Below, one piece after another: positions 51,548 through 61,062 of a DNA stretch of 64,000 nt. Source of the stretch: Halobellus captivus. GTDB taxonomy: Archaea; Halobacteriota; Halobacteria; Halobacteriales; Haloferacaceae. How positions within the stretch are numbered: the stretch's first letter is position 1; each line of letters starts with the position of its first letter. The stretch spans positions 259,812 through 323,811 of the forward strand of contig NZ_VJXQ01000002.1 of assembly GCF_007655485.1 (NCBI RefSeq), given 5' to 3'. The notes beneath the pieces are model-generated. The model did no database searches and was not told the DNA's origin. It saw only the letters and a program-made list of their open reading frames with translations. Position numbers and translations under genes: made by a program.

Positions 51548-52900
51548 TCACTCGTCGCCCGATTCCGACTCGGTGTCCGCCGCCGACGTGGCTGCCCCGT
51601 CCACCGAGCCGAACCGCGCCCGGACGCTCTCTGCGTGGGCCTCCAGGCCCTCGGCCTCCGCGAGCGTCGTTATCGTCTCCGAGAGGGCGTCGAGCCCCGC
51701 ACGGTCGAGACGCTGTACGGTCGTCGAGCGGAGGAAGGTATCAACCGAGAGCCCGCCGTAGCGCTTCGCGCCGCCGGAGGTGGGAAGGACGTGATTCGTC
51801 CCGGAGGCGTAGTCGCCAGCGGCGACGGGCGTGTACGGGCCCAAGAAGACGCTCCCCGCGTTCGAGATCCGGTCTAAGAGCGCCTCGTCGTCGTCGGCCT
51901 GGATCGAGAGGTGCTCGGCGGCGTACTCCTCGGCGAACAGCACGGCCTCGGACATCGACCGCGCGTGCAGGACGCCCGAGGCGTCGTTCTCGAGTGCGTC
52001 GCGGATCACGTCGGTTCGCTCGCGCTCGCCCGCCTGTGTCTCGACGGCCTCGACGACGTCCGCGGCGAGCGCCTCGTCGTCGGTCACGGTGACGACCGAC
52101 GCGTTCGGGTCGTGCTCGGCCTGCGCGAGGAGATCCGCGGCGATGAACCCCGGATCGGCGGACCCGTCGGCGAGGACGAGGATCTCGGAGGGTCCAGCGA
52201 GGAAGTCGATGTCGACGTCGCCGCGCACCTCGGCCTTCGCCGCGGTGACCCACTTGTTCCCGGGGCCGACGACCTTCTGTACCGAGGTCACGGTTTCGGT
52301 CCCGTACGCCAGCGCGCCGATCGCCTGCGCGCCGCCGACACTGTAAACTGCGTCCGCGCCCGCGACGTGGGCGGCCGCGAGCGTGACGGGGTTGATATCC
52401 TTGGCGGGGGGCGTCGCGAGCGCGACGTGCTCGACGCCCGCGACTTTCGCGGGGACGACGCCCATCAGCACGCTGGAAGGGTAGGCGGCGGTGCCGCCGG
52501 GGGCGTAGACGCCGACGCGCTCCAGCGGTCGGAAGCGGCGGCCGAGTTCCCTGCGGCCGGACTCTCTGCCTCCCGCATCGAACGCCTCTCGCCAGTCTGC
52601 GGGGACCTGTCTCTCGTGGAACCGCCTGACGTTCTCCGCGGCCGTCTCGATCGCCTCGCGCAGGTCGTCGTCGATATCCTCGTAGGCGCGTTCGGCGGCG
52701 TCGCTCACGTCGAGATTGCCGACCTCGACGCCGTCGAACTCCCGACAGAACTCGCGGATGGCGACGTCTCCCTCGGTTCGCACGCGATCGAGGATCTCCC
52801 GGACGTCGCCGCGCACGTCGGCCACGCCAGCATCGCGATCGAAGAAGGCCGCTCGTTCGTCGGGCGAGAGTTCCGAGATGGCCCGAACTTGCAGCGTCAT
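51548..52900 (-). CDS. hisD: Histidinol dehydrogenase
   Basis: 450 residues from ATG 52900. VGVYAPGGTAAYPSSVLM, VGPGNKWVTAAKAEV, DFLAGPSEILVLAD, LLAQAEHDP and GTNHVLPTSGGAKRYGGLSVDTF follow the family in order and include the zinc and catalytic residues. It converts histidinol to histidine with NAD in the last two steps of histidine synthesis. An acidic Ser/Asp tail of about 20 residues is extra. The methyltransferase follows it four bases downstream on the same strand. Confidence 0.96.
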   Translation of the reverse strand: MTLQVRAISELSPDERAAFFDRDAGVADVRGDVREILDRVRTEGDVAIREFCREFDGVEVGNLDVSDAAERAYEDIDDDLREAIETAAENVRRFHERQVPADWREAFDAGGRESGRRELGRRFRPLERVGVYAPGGTAAYPSSVLMGVVPAKVAGVEHVALATPPAKDINPVTLAAAHVAGADAVYSVGGAQAIGALAYGTETVTSVQKVVGPGNKWVTAAKAEVRGDVDIDFLAGPSEILVLADGSADPGFIAADLLAQAEHDPNASVVTVTDDEALAADVVEAVETQAGERERTDVIRDALENDASGVLHARSMSEAVLFAEEYAAEHLSIQADDDEALLDRISNAGSVFLGPYTPVAAGDYASGTNHVLPTSGGAKRYGGLSVDTFLRSTTVQRLDRAGLDALSETITTLAEAEGLEAHAESVRARFGSVDGAATSAADTESESGDE

Positions 52901-52925
52901 ACCCCGCGATTCGGCGCGGGCGGGT

Positions 52926-53001
52926 AAGGACGTTCCGGATGTTCGATACTGGCGAGGAAGGACGTTCCGGACGTTCGTCGCGATGCGAGTAAAGACGTTC
53001 C
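52926..53001. repeat. 32-33-bp tandem repeat upstream of hisD
   Basis: AAGGACGTTCCGGA(T/C)GTTCG occurs at 52926-52945 and 52958-52977 with one mismatch, and AAAGACGTTCC follows at 52991, giving periods of 32 and 33. The array covers the hisD promoter area and the end of the secreted protein gene's downstream gap. Confidence 0.85.
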
Positions 53002-53030
53002 AAAAGTGGAAGTCGCGAGAGGGCCGACGG

Positions 53031-53582
53031 TTACAGCACCTGTCGCTGCTCGGTGAACGTGACCGTCCGGTCGGCCGTTTGGACGGTCGTCTGGATGGTG
53101 ATCCACCCGTCCTCATTACGGACTTTCATCGCCTCGCTGAACGACAAATCGACCTCGCGGGTCGCCGTGTAGGATTCGCCCGATTCGAGGGTTCCGACCG
53201 GCTCTTCACCGCGCCAGACCTCATCGCCGTCGGTGCCCTGCCCGGCGAAGATACGACTGTAGACCGTGGTGTCCTCTGCGGTCGTGTCCTGGTTGTTCGT
53301 CAGTGTCGTGGTGACCTCTCGGCAGGTCGTCCCGCACTCTTCGACGTTCTCGATCACGAAGCCGAACGGCGGGGTCGACGTCACCGCGGCGTCCGCGTCG
53401 GAGCCGTCGCTCGCTCCGTTCGATCCGCTGTCGCTTTCGGCCGTATCCTGCGGCGTCGACGCCGTCGGGAACGGCTCTGTGTCGTCGCCGGAGCTTCCGG
53501 GGAGGACGTCGTCGCCGACAATGACGACTCCCGCTCCGACGGCGACGAGCAACGCGATGACAACGATCGGTGTTCCGTTCAT
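53031..53582 (-). CDS. Membrane-anchored extracellular protein, FxLYD-like
   Basis: 183 residues. MNGTPIVVIALLVAVGAGVVIVG is a signal or anchor. A Ser/Asp/Thr-rich linker (about 30-72) leads to one beta-sandwich domain (75-183) with an unusual ECGTTC dicysteine loop near 82-87, possibly a disulfide outside the cell. No lipobox is seen. The function is probably extracellular binding. Confidence 0.7.
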   Translation of the reverse strand: MNGTPIVVIALLVAVGAGVVIVGDDVLPGSSGDDTEPFPTASTPQDTAESDSGSNGASDGSDADAAVTSTPPFGFVIENVEECGTTCREVTTTLTNNQDTTAEDTTVYSRIFAGQGTDGDEVWRGEEPVGTLESGESYTATREVDLSFSEAMKVRNEDGWITIQTTVQTADRTVTFTEQRQVL

Positions 53583-53725
53583 ATGTGTGTGTGTCTGAAA
53601 TGGGTGCCCATTGGGAGGGTGGCAATCAGTTACGTGGGCTATGTGGGTGGCACCCCGAAAGGGATACCGGTGTCAGCGGGGGTTCATCCCGTTTGGGAGC
53701 CAGCTATTCTCGTCGGTATCGGTTC

Positions 53726-54136
53726 TCAGGCGTCAGTAGATTCGTCGTCAGTCTCGCTTTCGTCATCGCTGTCACCGACGTCCTCACCGTTACCGGCCGC
53801 GTCGCTCACGGACGGGCCGAGCGAATCGATCGATCCGTCGATGAATCCGTTGATGAGGCCGTGGATATCCGAGACGAAGTCGGGGACGGCACTCGGGAGG
53901 TCCTCAGGGGGTCCAGCCTGCCCCGCGGCGCCGGATCCCGCGTTGTCGGCAGCCGGTGATTCGTTAGCCGTCTCCTCGGACGTATCCGACGCGTTCGCCG
54001 CGCCGTCGGACGCGTTCGCGGCGGTCGCCGCGCCGCCGTTGTCTGCCGTGGCTGTGCTCCCCGGAATCGCGGCCGCCGAGCCCGTCGCAACGAGGAGCGC
54101 TGCGAGCGCAACGGCGAGTAGCTTCGTTCGGTTCAT
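53726..54136 (-). CDS. Secreted Ala/Asp-rich protein
   Basis: 136 residues. MNRTKLLAVALAALLVATGSAAA is a Sec signal peptide with a cleavage site near AAA-IPG. The mature part is nearly all Ala, Asp, Gly, Ser, Glu and Asn, with one amphipathic segment (VPDFVSDIHGLINGFIDGSIDSLG) and a very acidic tail. No domain is recognised. Confidence 0.7.
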   Translation of the reverse strand: MNRTKLLAVALAALLVATGSAAAIPGSTATADNGGAATAANASDGAANASDTSEETANESPAADNAGSGAAGQAGPPEDLPSAVPDFVSDIHGLINGFIDGSIDSLGPSVSDAAGNGEDVGDSDDESETDDESTDA

Positions 54137-54300
54137 TGGTGATCTGCACCCGGATCGTTAGCTCGAGGGGACCTAAACCGTCGAGTCGCTAAATCGGTTT
54201 CCGCCCGGGTTTCGCGGCAGTTAATCCGAATTAGCCGGGGTTGAATCGGATTTGAGTGGGTGCAATTGACGGCAAGGCTTCCAGCGCCGCCAACTGTCGC

Positions 54301-54969
54301 TCAGACTCGCGCGACGACGCGCGCGGGCGCGCCATCGGCGTCGATCCGGAGCGGGAACGCGAGTAACTCGAACGAACCGTCCGGAAGCGCGTCCAGATTG
54401 CAGACGTTCTCGACGATCGGCAGTCCCGCGCCGAGGAGCGCGCGGTGTGCGGGGTGATCCGTCTCGCGGTCCGAGGGATCGGGGCTGAGCGCGTCGGTCG
54501 CGACCGCGACGCCCGCGTCGGCACACAGGCGCGCCGTTTCGGCCGCGAGAAACGGGTGTTCGAGCATTCGGTCGGTTCCCCACTCGTCTGCCCAACCGGT
54601 GCGGAAGACGAGCGCGTCGAGATCGGTTCTCGACCCCGTACCGCGTAATCCGTCCACAACCGACGGGGCGATCGCTTCTCCGGCACCCACGTCGCGGCAG
54701 TCGACGACGCGCGCGGTGAACCGCAGGTCACCCGGCCCGAACGAGTCGAGCGTCGCTCCCGCGGGATCGACGTGCGCCGGGGCGTCGACGTGCGTGCCGG
54801 TGTGCGATCCGAGTCCGAGTCGGGACACGCGGTAGCCGTCGTCCCCGTGGGTCGCGTGCGGTTCGACGATTACCGGTGGATCACCGGGATAGACCGGCAT
54901 CCCCGACTCGATCGGTCGCGTGAGATCGACGAATCGATCGCTGCCTGCCCCCGGCGTCTGATCGGTCAC
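54301..54969 (-). CDS. Cyclase/kynurenine formamidase-like metal hydrolase
   Basis: 222 residues. VDLTRPIESGMPVYPGDPPV opens the fold and SHTGTHVDAPAHV (55-67) supplies the metal ligands H56, H60 and D62. GWADEWGTDRMLEHPFL and DALSPDP follow the family. Members hydrolyse formamides or similar amides. The substrate is not visible. It ends 332 bases after the preceding gene and starts eight bases after gltX. Confidence 0.86.
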   Translation of the reverse strand: MTDQTPGAGSDRFVDLTRPIESGMPVYPGDPPVIVEPHATHGDDGYRVSRLGLGSHTGTHVDAPAHVDPAGATLDSFGPGDLRFTARVVDCRDVGAGEAIAPSVVDGLRGTGSRTDLDALVFRTGWADEWGTDRMLEHPFLAAETARLCADAGVAVATDALSPDPSDRETDHPAHRALLGAGLPIVENVCNLDALPDGSFELLAFPLRIDADGAPARVVARV

Positions 54970-54977
54970 GGACGTCC

Positions 54978-56729
54978 CTAGGGGTGCGTCCAGTAGACGA
55001 CCGACTCGTCGGAGCCGTGCTCGTCGACCCGGACGAACCCGATCCGTTCGAACTGGATCACGTCGTCGACGTCCGTCTCCGCGAAGTCTGGTTCGGCGAC
55101 GCCGTCGACGTCACCCTCGGGCGTCCGCATACGAACGTCGATACCGCCCGCGGCGGGCGCCCAGTGGACGACGTCGACGTCGCCGTCGCGCACCGCGTCG
55201 ATGTCGTCGTCGGTGACAACGAGCCGTTTGTCGGACGCGGCGTCCCCATCGTCGGCGCTTCCGTCGCCCTCGCGGCGGACGCACGCGAATCCTTTCAGCC
55301 AGACGCGCTCGCCTGCGGCGGGGACGTCGTCGGGTTCGAGGAGGACACCCGCCGTCGCGGGAATCGTTCGTTCACCGCGCTCGGCGTGGTCGGGGTGCAG
55401 CGGCGGGTGCCCGGCGTCTGGATCGCCCTCGACGACGAAGCGCTCGCCGTCGCGGACGAGGAAGTAGCGCTCGGCATCGTCGTCAACGAGCTCTCTGTTC
55501 GCCGCATAGATCGAACTCATCGAGAGGTCGACGTTCGAGGTCGACGTGCCGAGCGCGATCAGCGCGTCGACGACCGCCTCGCCGCGGATGCCACGCCGAC
55601 GGAGGCTCTGAAGCGTCGGGGCGCGCGGGTCGTCCCAGCCGTCGAGTTCGCCCGCGTCGATCTGCTCTTTCAGCGTCGACGTCGAGAGCTTCACGTCGTA
55701 GGCGTCGATCTGAACGTGCCCCCAGTGGACGACTTCGGGGTACTCCCAGTCGAAGTAGTCGTAGACGAACTGCTGGCGCTTCGCCGAGTCCTGGAGGTCG
55801 ATGCCGCGGATGATGTGCGTGACGCCCGTGAGGTGGTCGTCGACGCCGGACTGGAAGTCGAGCATCGGCCAGCAGCGGTAGTCGGAAGCCTCCTCGCGCG
55901 GGTGCGGCGTGTCGATCATCCGGAAGGCGACCCAGTCGCGGAGTGCGGGGTTCTTATGTTCGATGTCCGTACGCACGCGGAGGACCATCTCTCCGGACTC
56001 GTACTCGCCGTCGATCATCGCGCGGAACTCCTCGTGGGTCGTCTCCGCGTCCTTCTCGCGGTGCGGGCAGGCCTCGCCGCCGTTCTTCAGTTCAGAGAAC
56101 GTCTCGCCCGAACAGGAACACGTGTACGCGCCGCCCGCGTCGATCAGTTCGCGGGCGTGCTCGTAGTACGTCTCCACTCTGTCAGAGGCGATGATGACGT
56201 CGTCGGGATCGAAGCCGAGATACGCGATATCGTCCAGAATGGCGTCGTACGCGTCGAGGTCCGGGCGCTTCGTCTCGGGGTCGGTGTCGTCGAAGCGGAC
56301 GATAAACGAGCCGTCGTAGCGCTCCTTGTACGTCCCGATGACCGCGGGCATCCGCGCGTGGCCGATGTGCCACGGACCGTTGGGGTTGGGCGCGGCACGC
56401 ATCCGAATCTCGTCGTACTCGTCGACGTTCGGGAGGTCCGGGAGGTCGTGGTCGTCGCCCTCGTCCTCGGCTTCGATCTCTGCGAGTTCCTCGGGCGCGA
56501 GGTCCTCCAGTCGCTCGCGCTTTTCGGCGGTGGAAAGGCCGTTGACGCGGGCGACGACGCCCCCGACGACGCCCGGAATTTCGTCTCCGTGCGGGCGGAA
56601 ATCGGGGTTCTCGCCCATCAGCGGCCCCATCACGGCCCCGACGTCGGCGTCGCTCTCGTACTTCACCGCGTTCAAGAGCGCGTGCTTTTCGGCCTCGCGC
56701 TCGACGCGTTCGCGTAGATCGTCGTCCAT
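54978..56729 (-). CDS. gltX: Glutamyl-tRNA synthetase, archaeal type
   Basis: 583 residues. An N-terminal appended domain (about 1-105) precedes the class I catalytic core with APNPNGPWHIGHARM (HIGH at 121-124) and KLSTS near 390 in place of KMSKS. It contains a CxC...C/H zinc-like region (YTCSCSGETF...CPHRE). C-terminal beta-barrels bind the anticodon. In haloarchaea this non-discriminating enzyme also charges tRNA-Gln, later amidated by GatDE. ATG 56729 (MDDDLRERVEREAEKHALLNA) is the family start. Confidence 0.96.
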   Translation of the reverse strand: MDDDLRERVEREAEKHALLNAVKYESDADVGAVMGPLMGENPDFRPHGDEIPGVVGGVVARVNGLSTAEKRERLEDLAPEELAEIEAEDEGDDHDLPDLPNVDEYDEIRMRAAPNPNGPWHIGHARMPAVIGTYKERYDGSFIVRFDDTDPETKRPDLDAYDAILDDIAYLGFDPDDVIIASDRVETYYEHARELIDAGGAYTCSCSGETFSELKNGGEACPHREKDAETTHEEFRAMIDGEYESGEMVLRVRTDIEHKNPALRDWVAFRMIDTPHPREEASDYRCWPMLDFQSGVDDHLTGVTHIIRGIDLQDSAKRQQFVYDYFDWEYPEVVHWGHVQIDAYDVKLSTSTLKEQIDAGELDGWDDPRAPTLQSLRRRGIRGEAVVDALIALGTSTSNVDLSMSSIYAANRELVDDDAERYFLVRDGERFVVEGDPDAGHPPLHPDHAERGERTIPATAGVLLEPDDVPAAGERVWLKGFACVRREGDGSADDGDAASDKRLVVTDDDIDAVRDGDVDVVHWAPAAGGIDVRMRTPEGDVDGVAEPDFAETDVDDVIQFERIGFVRVDEHGSDESVVYWTHP

Positions 56730-56889
56730 TAGGCGTTCGTGCGTCCTCCCCGGTAAAAACAGGCCCGGATTGGGTGCTGACGGCGCTCCCGAGGCGGAGG
56801 ACCGACGCGCTTCTGCGGTAACAGATCGACGCGCTCCCGCCGTGGAGCAGACGTATTTCAACGAGAGGTGGCCGATCCGTTCCGAATCG

Positions 56890-57336
56890 CTACATCCCGC
56901 CCGCGGACGCGTCGGATCCGTGGCTCCGCGTCATAATGACGCCGCTCGCGAGCATCAGTAGCGCGAGGAACGCCATCCCGGCATCCCAGCCCATCCCGGC
57001 GGTCATCGCGCTCCCGCCCATCATCCCGTCGCCCGCCGACATTCCACCGGTCATTCCCGACCCCGTCCCCGACCCGGGCATCATTCCGGTTCCGAGCAGG
57101 GCCTGGTTGAGGAGCATCACGGCGGCGTACCCGATCATCAGCGGTCCGCTCGCACCGCCCAATCGATCCGCGTAGTCCGTGAGTAAGACGACGCCGTGGA
57201 CGAGTACGACGACGCCGAGAAGGGCCATCACCCATCCGCTGGCGCCCATTCGAGTCGCCGTCGACGCGCTCCACAGCGAGTACGTGCCCGAGGCGAACGC
57301 GATCGACGCCCCGTACAGGCGAGTGTTCGAGACCAT
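56890..57336 (-). CDS. Membrane protein with Met/Gly-rich loop, unknown function
   Basis: 148 residues. Four hydrophobic helices lie around 5-24, 33-53, 65-85 and 118-137. A loop of about 35 residues (86-117) holds many methionines and glycines (GTGMMPG, GMTGGMSAG, MMGGSAM), a composition seen in copper-binding loops. The protein is embedded in the membrane with the loop on one face. A metal role is only a suggestion. Confidence 0.72.
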   Translation of the reverse strand: MVSNTRLYGASIAFASGTYSLWSASTATRMGASGWVMALLGVVVLVHGVVLLTDYADRLGGASGPLMIGYAAVMLLNQALLGTGMMPGSGTGSGMTGGMSAGDGMMGGSAMTAGMGWDAGMAFLALLMLASGVIMTRSHGSDASAGGM

Positions 57337-57437
57337 ACCGCGCCTTCACCGGCGACGACCAAGAAGGTCCGGCAGAAGGGGCGACCGACCGCCCACCCAC
57401 CGCACTGTTTTGTCAGCGGCGGTTGAACGTCACGGTG

Positions 57438-58121
57438 ATGACCTTCGATCCGGACCGCGTGCGGACGGTGACGTTCGACTCCTACAGCACCATCGTCGAC
57501 GTCGACGCCGCCGAGTCTGCCCTCGCCGATCGCGTCGCCGAGCCGGAACCGATCTCGAAGCTCTGGCGGGCGCGCTCGATCGAATACACGTTCGTCGCCA
57601 ACGAGATCGACGCCTACCAGCCGTTCTACGAGATGAACCGCGACGCGCTGCAGTACGCGCTCGACGCGCACGACGTCGACCTCTCGACGACAGAGCGCGA
57701 CGAGATCCTCTCGGTCTATCACGAACTCGACGTGTTCGACGACGTGCGCGACGGGATCGAGCGCCTCCGCGAGGGTGGCTACGACTGTTATGTCGTTTCC
57801 AACGGCAACCCCGAGATGTTGGCGTCGATGGTCGACCACGCAGACATCGGTGATCTCCTCGCGGACACGGTCAGCGCCGACGAGGTCCGGACGTTCAAAC
57901 CGAACGCGGCGATCTACCGTCACGCCGCGGCCCGCACGGGAACGCCGATCGACGAAATCGCGCACGTGACCGCCGGGTGGTTCGACGTGATGGGCGCGAA
58001 GCACGCCGGAATGCAGGGCGTCTGGGTCGATCGAAAAGGGACGCCGTGGGAGCCGTTCGATGGGCGGCCGGACCTGACCGTCGAGACGCTCTTCGAGCTA
58101 GCGGACGCGCTCGACGTCTGA
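57438..58121 (+). CDS. Haloacid dehalogenase type II-like HAD hydrolase
   Basis: 227 residues from ATG 57438. RTVTFDSYSTIVDV (about 8-21) holds the nucleophilic aspartate, CYVVSNGNP the second HAD motif, KPNAAIYRHAA the lysine and AHVTAGWFDVMGAKHAGMQGVWVDR the last. Fold and order match 2-haloacid dehalogenase-like proteins, which can also be phosphatases. Its stop codon lies in a repeated segment. Confidence 0.88.
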   Translation: MTFDPDRVRTVTFDSYSTIVDVDAAESALADRVAEPEPISKLWRARSIEYTFVANEIDAYQPFYEMNRDALQYALDAHDVDLSTTERDEILSVYHELDVFDDVRDGIERLREGGYDCYVVSNGNPEMLASMVDHADIGDLLADTVSADEVRTFKPNAAIYRHAAARTGTPIDEIAHVTAGWFDVMGAKHAGMQGVWVDRKGTPWEPFDGRPDLTVETLFELADALDV

Positions 58122-58154
58122 CAACGGAGACCCGTCTGAGCGTCTGACAACGGA
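58115..58154. repeat. 14-bp direct repeat duplicating a stop-codon region
   Basis: CGTCTGACAACGGA occurs at 58115-58128 and 58141-58154, period 26. The first copy contains the final codons and TGA stop of the HAD gene, as at 23.1 kb. Further diverged copies (CGTCTGAGTCTGAAG, GTGTCTGAACCCGAAG) continue to about 58208. Confidence 0.9.
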
Positions 58155-58218
58155 ACACGTCCGGTCGTCTGAGTCTGAAGACGCATCCAGGTGTCTGAAC
58201 CCGAAGAAACGGCCGGGG

Positions 58219-59265
58219 TCAGTACCCGCGAGTGATGAGGTAGTCCGCGAGGTCGCACAGCAGGTCGCGGGCCTCGTTGTCCGGGAGCACCGAGAGGTGA
58301 TCTTTCGCGTTCTCGGTGAGCTCTTCGGCCTTCGCCTCGGCGTACTCGATCGACCCGGCGACCCGCAGCTCCTCTACCGCGGCGTCGATCTCGGCCTCCG
58401 AGACCGAGTCGACGTCGTCGGTCCCGACGAGGGAGTCGACGTCGACGCCCTGCTGGCGCGCGTGCAGGGTGATGAGCGTCTCCTTGTTCTCGACGAGATC
58501 GGAGCCGCGCTGTTTGCCGAGCTTCTCGGACGGAACGGTCAGATCGAGGACGTCGTCCTGGATCTGGAACGCGCGCCCGGAATCGATTCCGTAGCGGTAG
58601 AGCGCATCGACGGTTTCGCCGTCGGCGTCCATCAGGACGGCCGCCGTCGCGGTCGCCGCGCCGTACAGGACCGCGGTTTTCAGCTCGACCATTTCGAGGT
58701 ACTCCTCGGGGAGCACCCGGGTTCGGCGCTCGAACTCGACGTCGAGCGCCTGCCCCTCACAGATCTGAATGCAGGTGGTCGCGAGCCGTCGGACGGCTTC
58801 GAGTCCGTTCGCGGGGTCCGCGCCGGACTCCGAGAGCAACTCGAACGCCTTCGCGTAGAGCGTGTCGCCCGCGAGGATCGCCGTCTCGGTGTCGTACTCT
58901 TTGTGCACTGCGGGGACGCCGCGCCGGAGATCGTCGTCGTCCATAATGTCGTCGTGGATCAGCGTGAACGACTGGATGACCTCGATGCTCGTCGCGGCCG
59001 ACATCACGTCGATTTCGGTGCCGTCGAGCGCCGGGAACGAGCGGTAGTTCTCGGAGAGCGGCTCGACGTCCGCGAGCGCCTCCGCAGTCAGCAGGGCGAC
59101 AGTCGGCCGAAGCCGCTTGCCGCCCGCCTTCAGCAGGTAGCGCGTCGCCTCGTAGAGGCGCTCGGGGGACTTCATCGGGACGTCGTCGTCGAGCGCCTCG
59201 TTGACGAGTTCGCGTCGCTGTCGGACCGCGTCGAGTACCCGCTTTTCCGCCGCGTCCGAACTCAT
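58219..59265 (-). CDS. idsA: Polyprenyl diphosphate synthase (geranylgeranyl type)
   Basis: 348 residues. LLKAGGKRLRP (44-54), IHDDIMDDDDLRRG with the first DDxxD at 105-109, and FQIQDDVLDLTV with the second near 235. The small residue and Thr before the first aspartate motif allow C20 product, in keeping with archaeal lipids. It extends the prenyl diphosphates supplied by the mevalonate-kinase/IPK pair at 2-4 kb. It starts one base after RNase J and is in the same operon. Confidence 0.95.
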   Translation of the reverse strand: MSSDAAEKRVLDAVRQRRELVNEALDDDVPMKSPERLYEATRYLLKAGGKRLRPTVALLTAEALADVEPLSENYRSFPALDGTEIDVMSAATSIEVIQSFTLIHDDIMDDDDLRRGVPAVHKEYDTETAILAGDTLYAKAFELLSESGADPANGLEAVRRLATTCIQICEGQALDVEFERRTRVLPEEYLEMVELKTAVLYGAATATAAVLMDADGETVDALYRYGIDSGRAFQIQDDVLDLTVPSEKLGKQRGSDLVENKETLITLHARQQGVDVDSLVGTDDVDSVSEAEIDAAVEELRVAGSIEYAEAKAEELTENAKDHLSVLPDNEARDLLCDLADYLITRGY

Positions 59266-59266
59266 T

Positions 59267-60625
59267 TCACTCCACCAGCTGGATCATGTTCCCGTTCCGC
59301 GTGGCGTGCAGGTCTCGGCCCATCTGGTACCCCTGCGACTCCGCGAGGTCGACGTACGGAGCCATCCCCTTGAGGTCTTGGTGGGCGGGGATGACGTGCT
59401 GGGGCTGAAGCGCGTCGAGCATCTGGTAGTGGCCTTCCTCGCGCAGGTGCCCGGAGACGTGGATCTCGTCGTAGATCCGCGCGCCCTGCATCCGGAGCAG
59501 GCGCTCGGACTGGTAGCGCTGGCCCTCGTTCGTCGGCTCCGGGATGACCCGCGCACTGAAGATGACCTTGTCGCCGTCCTCGATTTCGTACGGCGTCTCG
59601 CCGCGGCCCATCCGGGTGAGCATCGCCCGCGGCTCGCCCTGGTGACCCGTGACGACGGGCAGGAAGTTCTCCTTTCCTTCCTTCATAATCCGCTTGAACG
59701 TCCGGTCGACGGACTTGCGGTGGCCGTACATCCCGACGTCGTCGGGGAAGTCGACGAAGCCGAGTCGCTCGGCGGTGCCGGAGTACTTCTCCATCGAGCG
59801 ACCGAGCAGGACGGGCTGTCTGCCGATGTCTTTCGCGAACTCGACGATCGAGGAAACGCGCGAGACGTGCGAGGAGAACGTCGTGGCGACGATCCCGCCG
59901 TCGTAATCTTCGATCGATCGGATCGTGTCTTCGAGGTGGTTACGCGCGTGCGACTCCGAGGGCGTGCGGCCCTTCCGGCCCGCGTTCGTACAGTCCTCGA
60001 TGTAACAGAGGACGCCGTTGCCCTCGCGGCCGATCTCGCGGAACCGCTCCATATCGATCGGGTCCTCGAGGACGGGCGAGTGGTCCATCCGCTTGTCGAG
60101 GCCGTAGACGATCGCGCCCTCGGGCGTGTGCAGGACCGGGTTGACCGCGTCGATGATCGAGTGAGTGACGTGGACGAACTCCATTTCGACGTTGCCGGAG
60201 TCGCCGATCGACATCGTCTCGCCGCCCTCCATCTTGATGAAGTCGTTGTCGAAGCTCCCGCTGAACTTCGTTTCGTCTTCGACCTGCTGTTTCGCGAGTT
60301 CGATCGTGAACGGAGCCGCCACGATCGGCGCGTCGTATCGGTGCGCGAGTTTCGGGATCGCACCGATGTGGTCGAGGTGGCCGTGCGTCGGCACGATGGC
60401 CTTCACGTCGCCCTCGAGATCGGACATCACCCGGTCATCCGGGATGGCGCCCATATCGATCAAGTCGAGGCTGTGCATCTTTTCGGTCTCCACGTTGTCG
60501 TGGATGAGGACCTGACTGAGGTTCAGACCCATGTCGAAGATGACGACGTCGTCGCCCGCGCGAACGGCCGTCATCTGTCGACCGACCTCTTCGTATCCGC
60601 CAATTGTCGCGATTTCGATTTCCAT
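59267..60625 (-). CDS. rnj: Archaeal ribonuclease J
   Basis: 452 residues. The metallo-beta-lactamase motif [10 protein letters not shown] (80-89; H81, H83, D85, H86) is followed by [13 protein letters not shown], the beta-CASP domain [25 protein letters not shown] and [27 protein letters not shown]. Haloarchaeal RNase J is a 5'-3' exonuclease that degrades RNA. The gene heads the RNase J-idsA operon; a minus-strand TATA-like CATAAGG (about 60675-60681) lies upstream. Confidence 0.94.
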   Translation of the reverse strand: MEIEIATIGGYEEVGRQMTAVRAGDDVVIFDMGLNLSQVLIHDNVETEKMHSLDLIDMGAIPDDRVMSDLEGDVKAIVPTHGHLDHIGAIPKLAHRYDAPIVAAPFTIELAKQQVEDETKFSGSFDNDFIKMEGGETMSIGDSGNVEMEFVHVTHSIIDAVNPVLHTPEGAIVYGLDKRMDHSPVLEDPIDMERFREIGREGNGVLCYIEDCTNAGRKGRTPSESHARNHLEDTIRSIEDYDGGIVATTFSSHVSRVSSIVEFAKDIGRQPVLLGRSMEKYSGTAERLGFVDFPDDVGMYGHRKSVDRTFKRIMKEGKENFLPVVTGHQGEPRAMLTRMGRGETPYEIEDGDKVIFSARVIPEPTNEGQRYQSERLLRMQGARIYDEIHVSGHLREEGHYQMLDALQPQHVIPAHQDLKGMAPYVDLAESQGYQMGRDLHATRNGNMIQLVE

Positions 60626-61062
60626 AGTTGAATCCGAGCATCGAAAGCCACTGCGAAGGGCGATTGTCGGCCCTTATGACGTGGCGAGGGTGCTCACTCA
60701 AACGTCCCGTTGTGGCGTAGTTGCCGCCCCGTCGTGGAGCGACGCGTCTCGGGACCGATCGGCCCCGGCGTCTTACAGCGCGTCGGTCGTCGGTCCCGCG
60801 TGCCTCGATCGCATCCAGGCACTTGCCCGCGGGAGTTCTGGTACTGGTCGATTCTCGGCCAGGGACTAAAAACTATCCGGGTTAGTGGCGAGCGTCGATT
60901 CGGGTGGAGGAAGGGCAATATCCGACTGGTTCAGGATTCCATAGCCCGCCAATGATTCACACCGTCTTTCACATAGTCCCCCCAATGGAGGAGTCAGATT
61001 ATCGGATTCGATAGTTTCGGGGAAACGTTGACTATCAAAGACGTCAGCCGTTGCGGTAAGCC
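60626..61062. other. 437-base region between RNase J and histidine kinase, no gene seen
   Basis: It contains the RNase J promoter near 60675-60681 and an AT-rich ACTAAAAACTATCC segment (about 60866-60879) that could be a promoter. The 180 bases up to the GTG at 61063 have no clear TATA box except TATCGGATTCGATAG-like sequence. Short reading frames exist but lack codon bias. Confidence 0.5.

Noticed and set aside
54984-56717. Plus-strand open frame of 577 codons opposite the glutamyl-tRNA synthetase
   Set aside because: Antisense shadow; the synthetase shows HIGH and KLSTS motifs in order.
59201-60631. Plus-strand open frame opposite RNase J and the end of idsA
   Set aside because: Antisense shadow of two genes with complete catalytic motifs.
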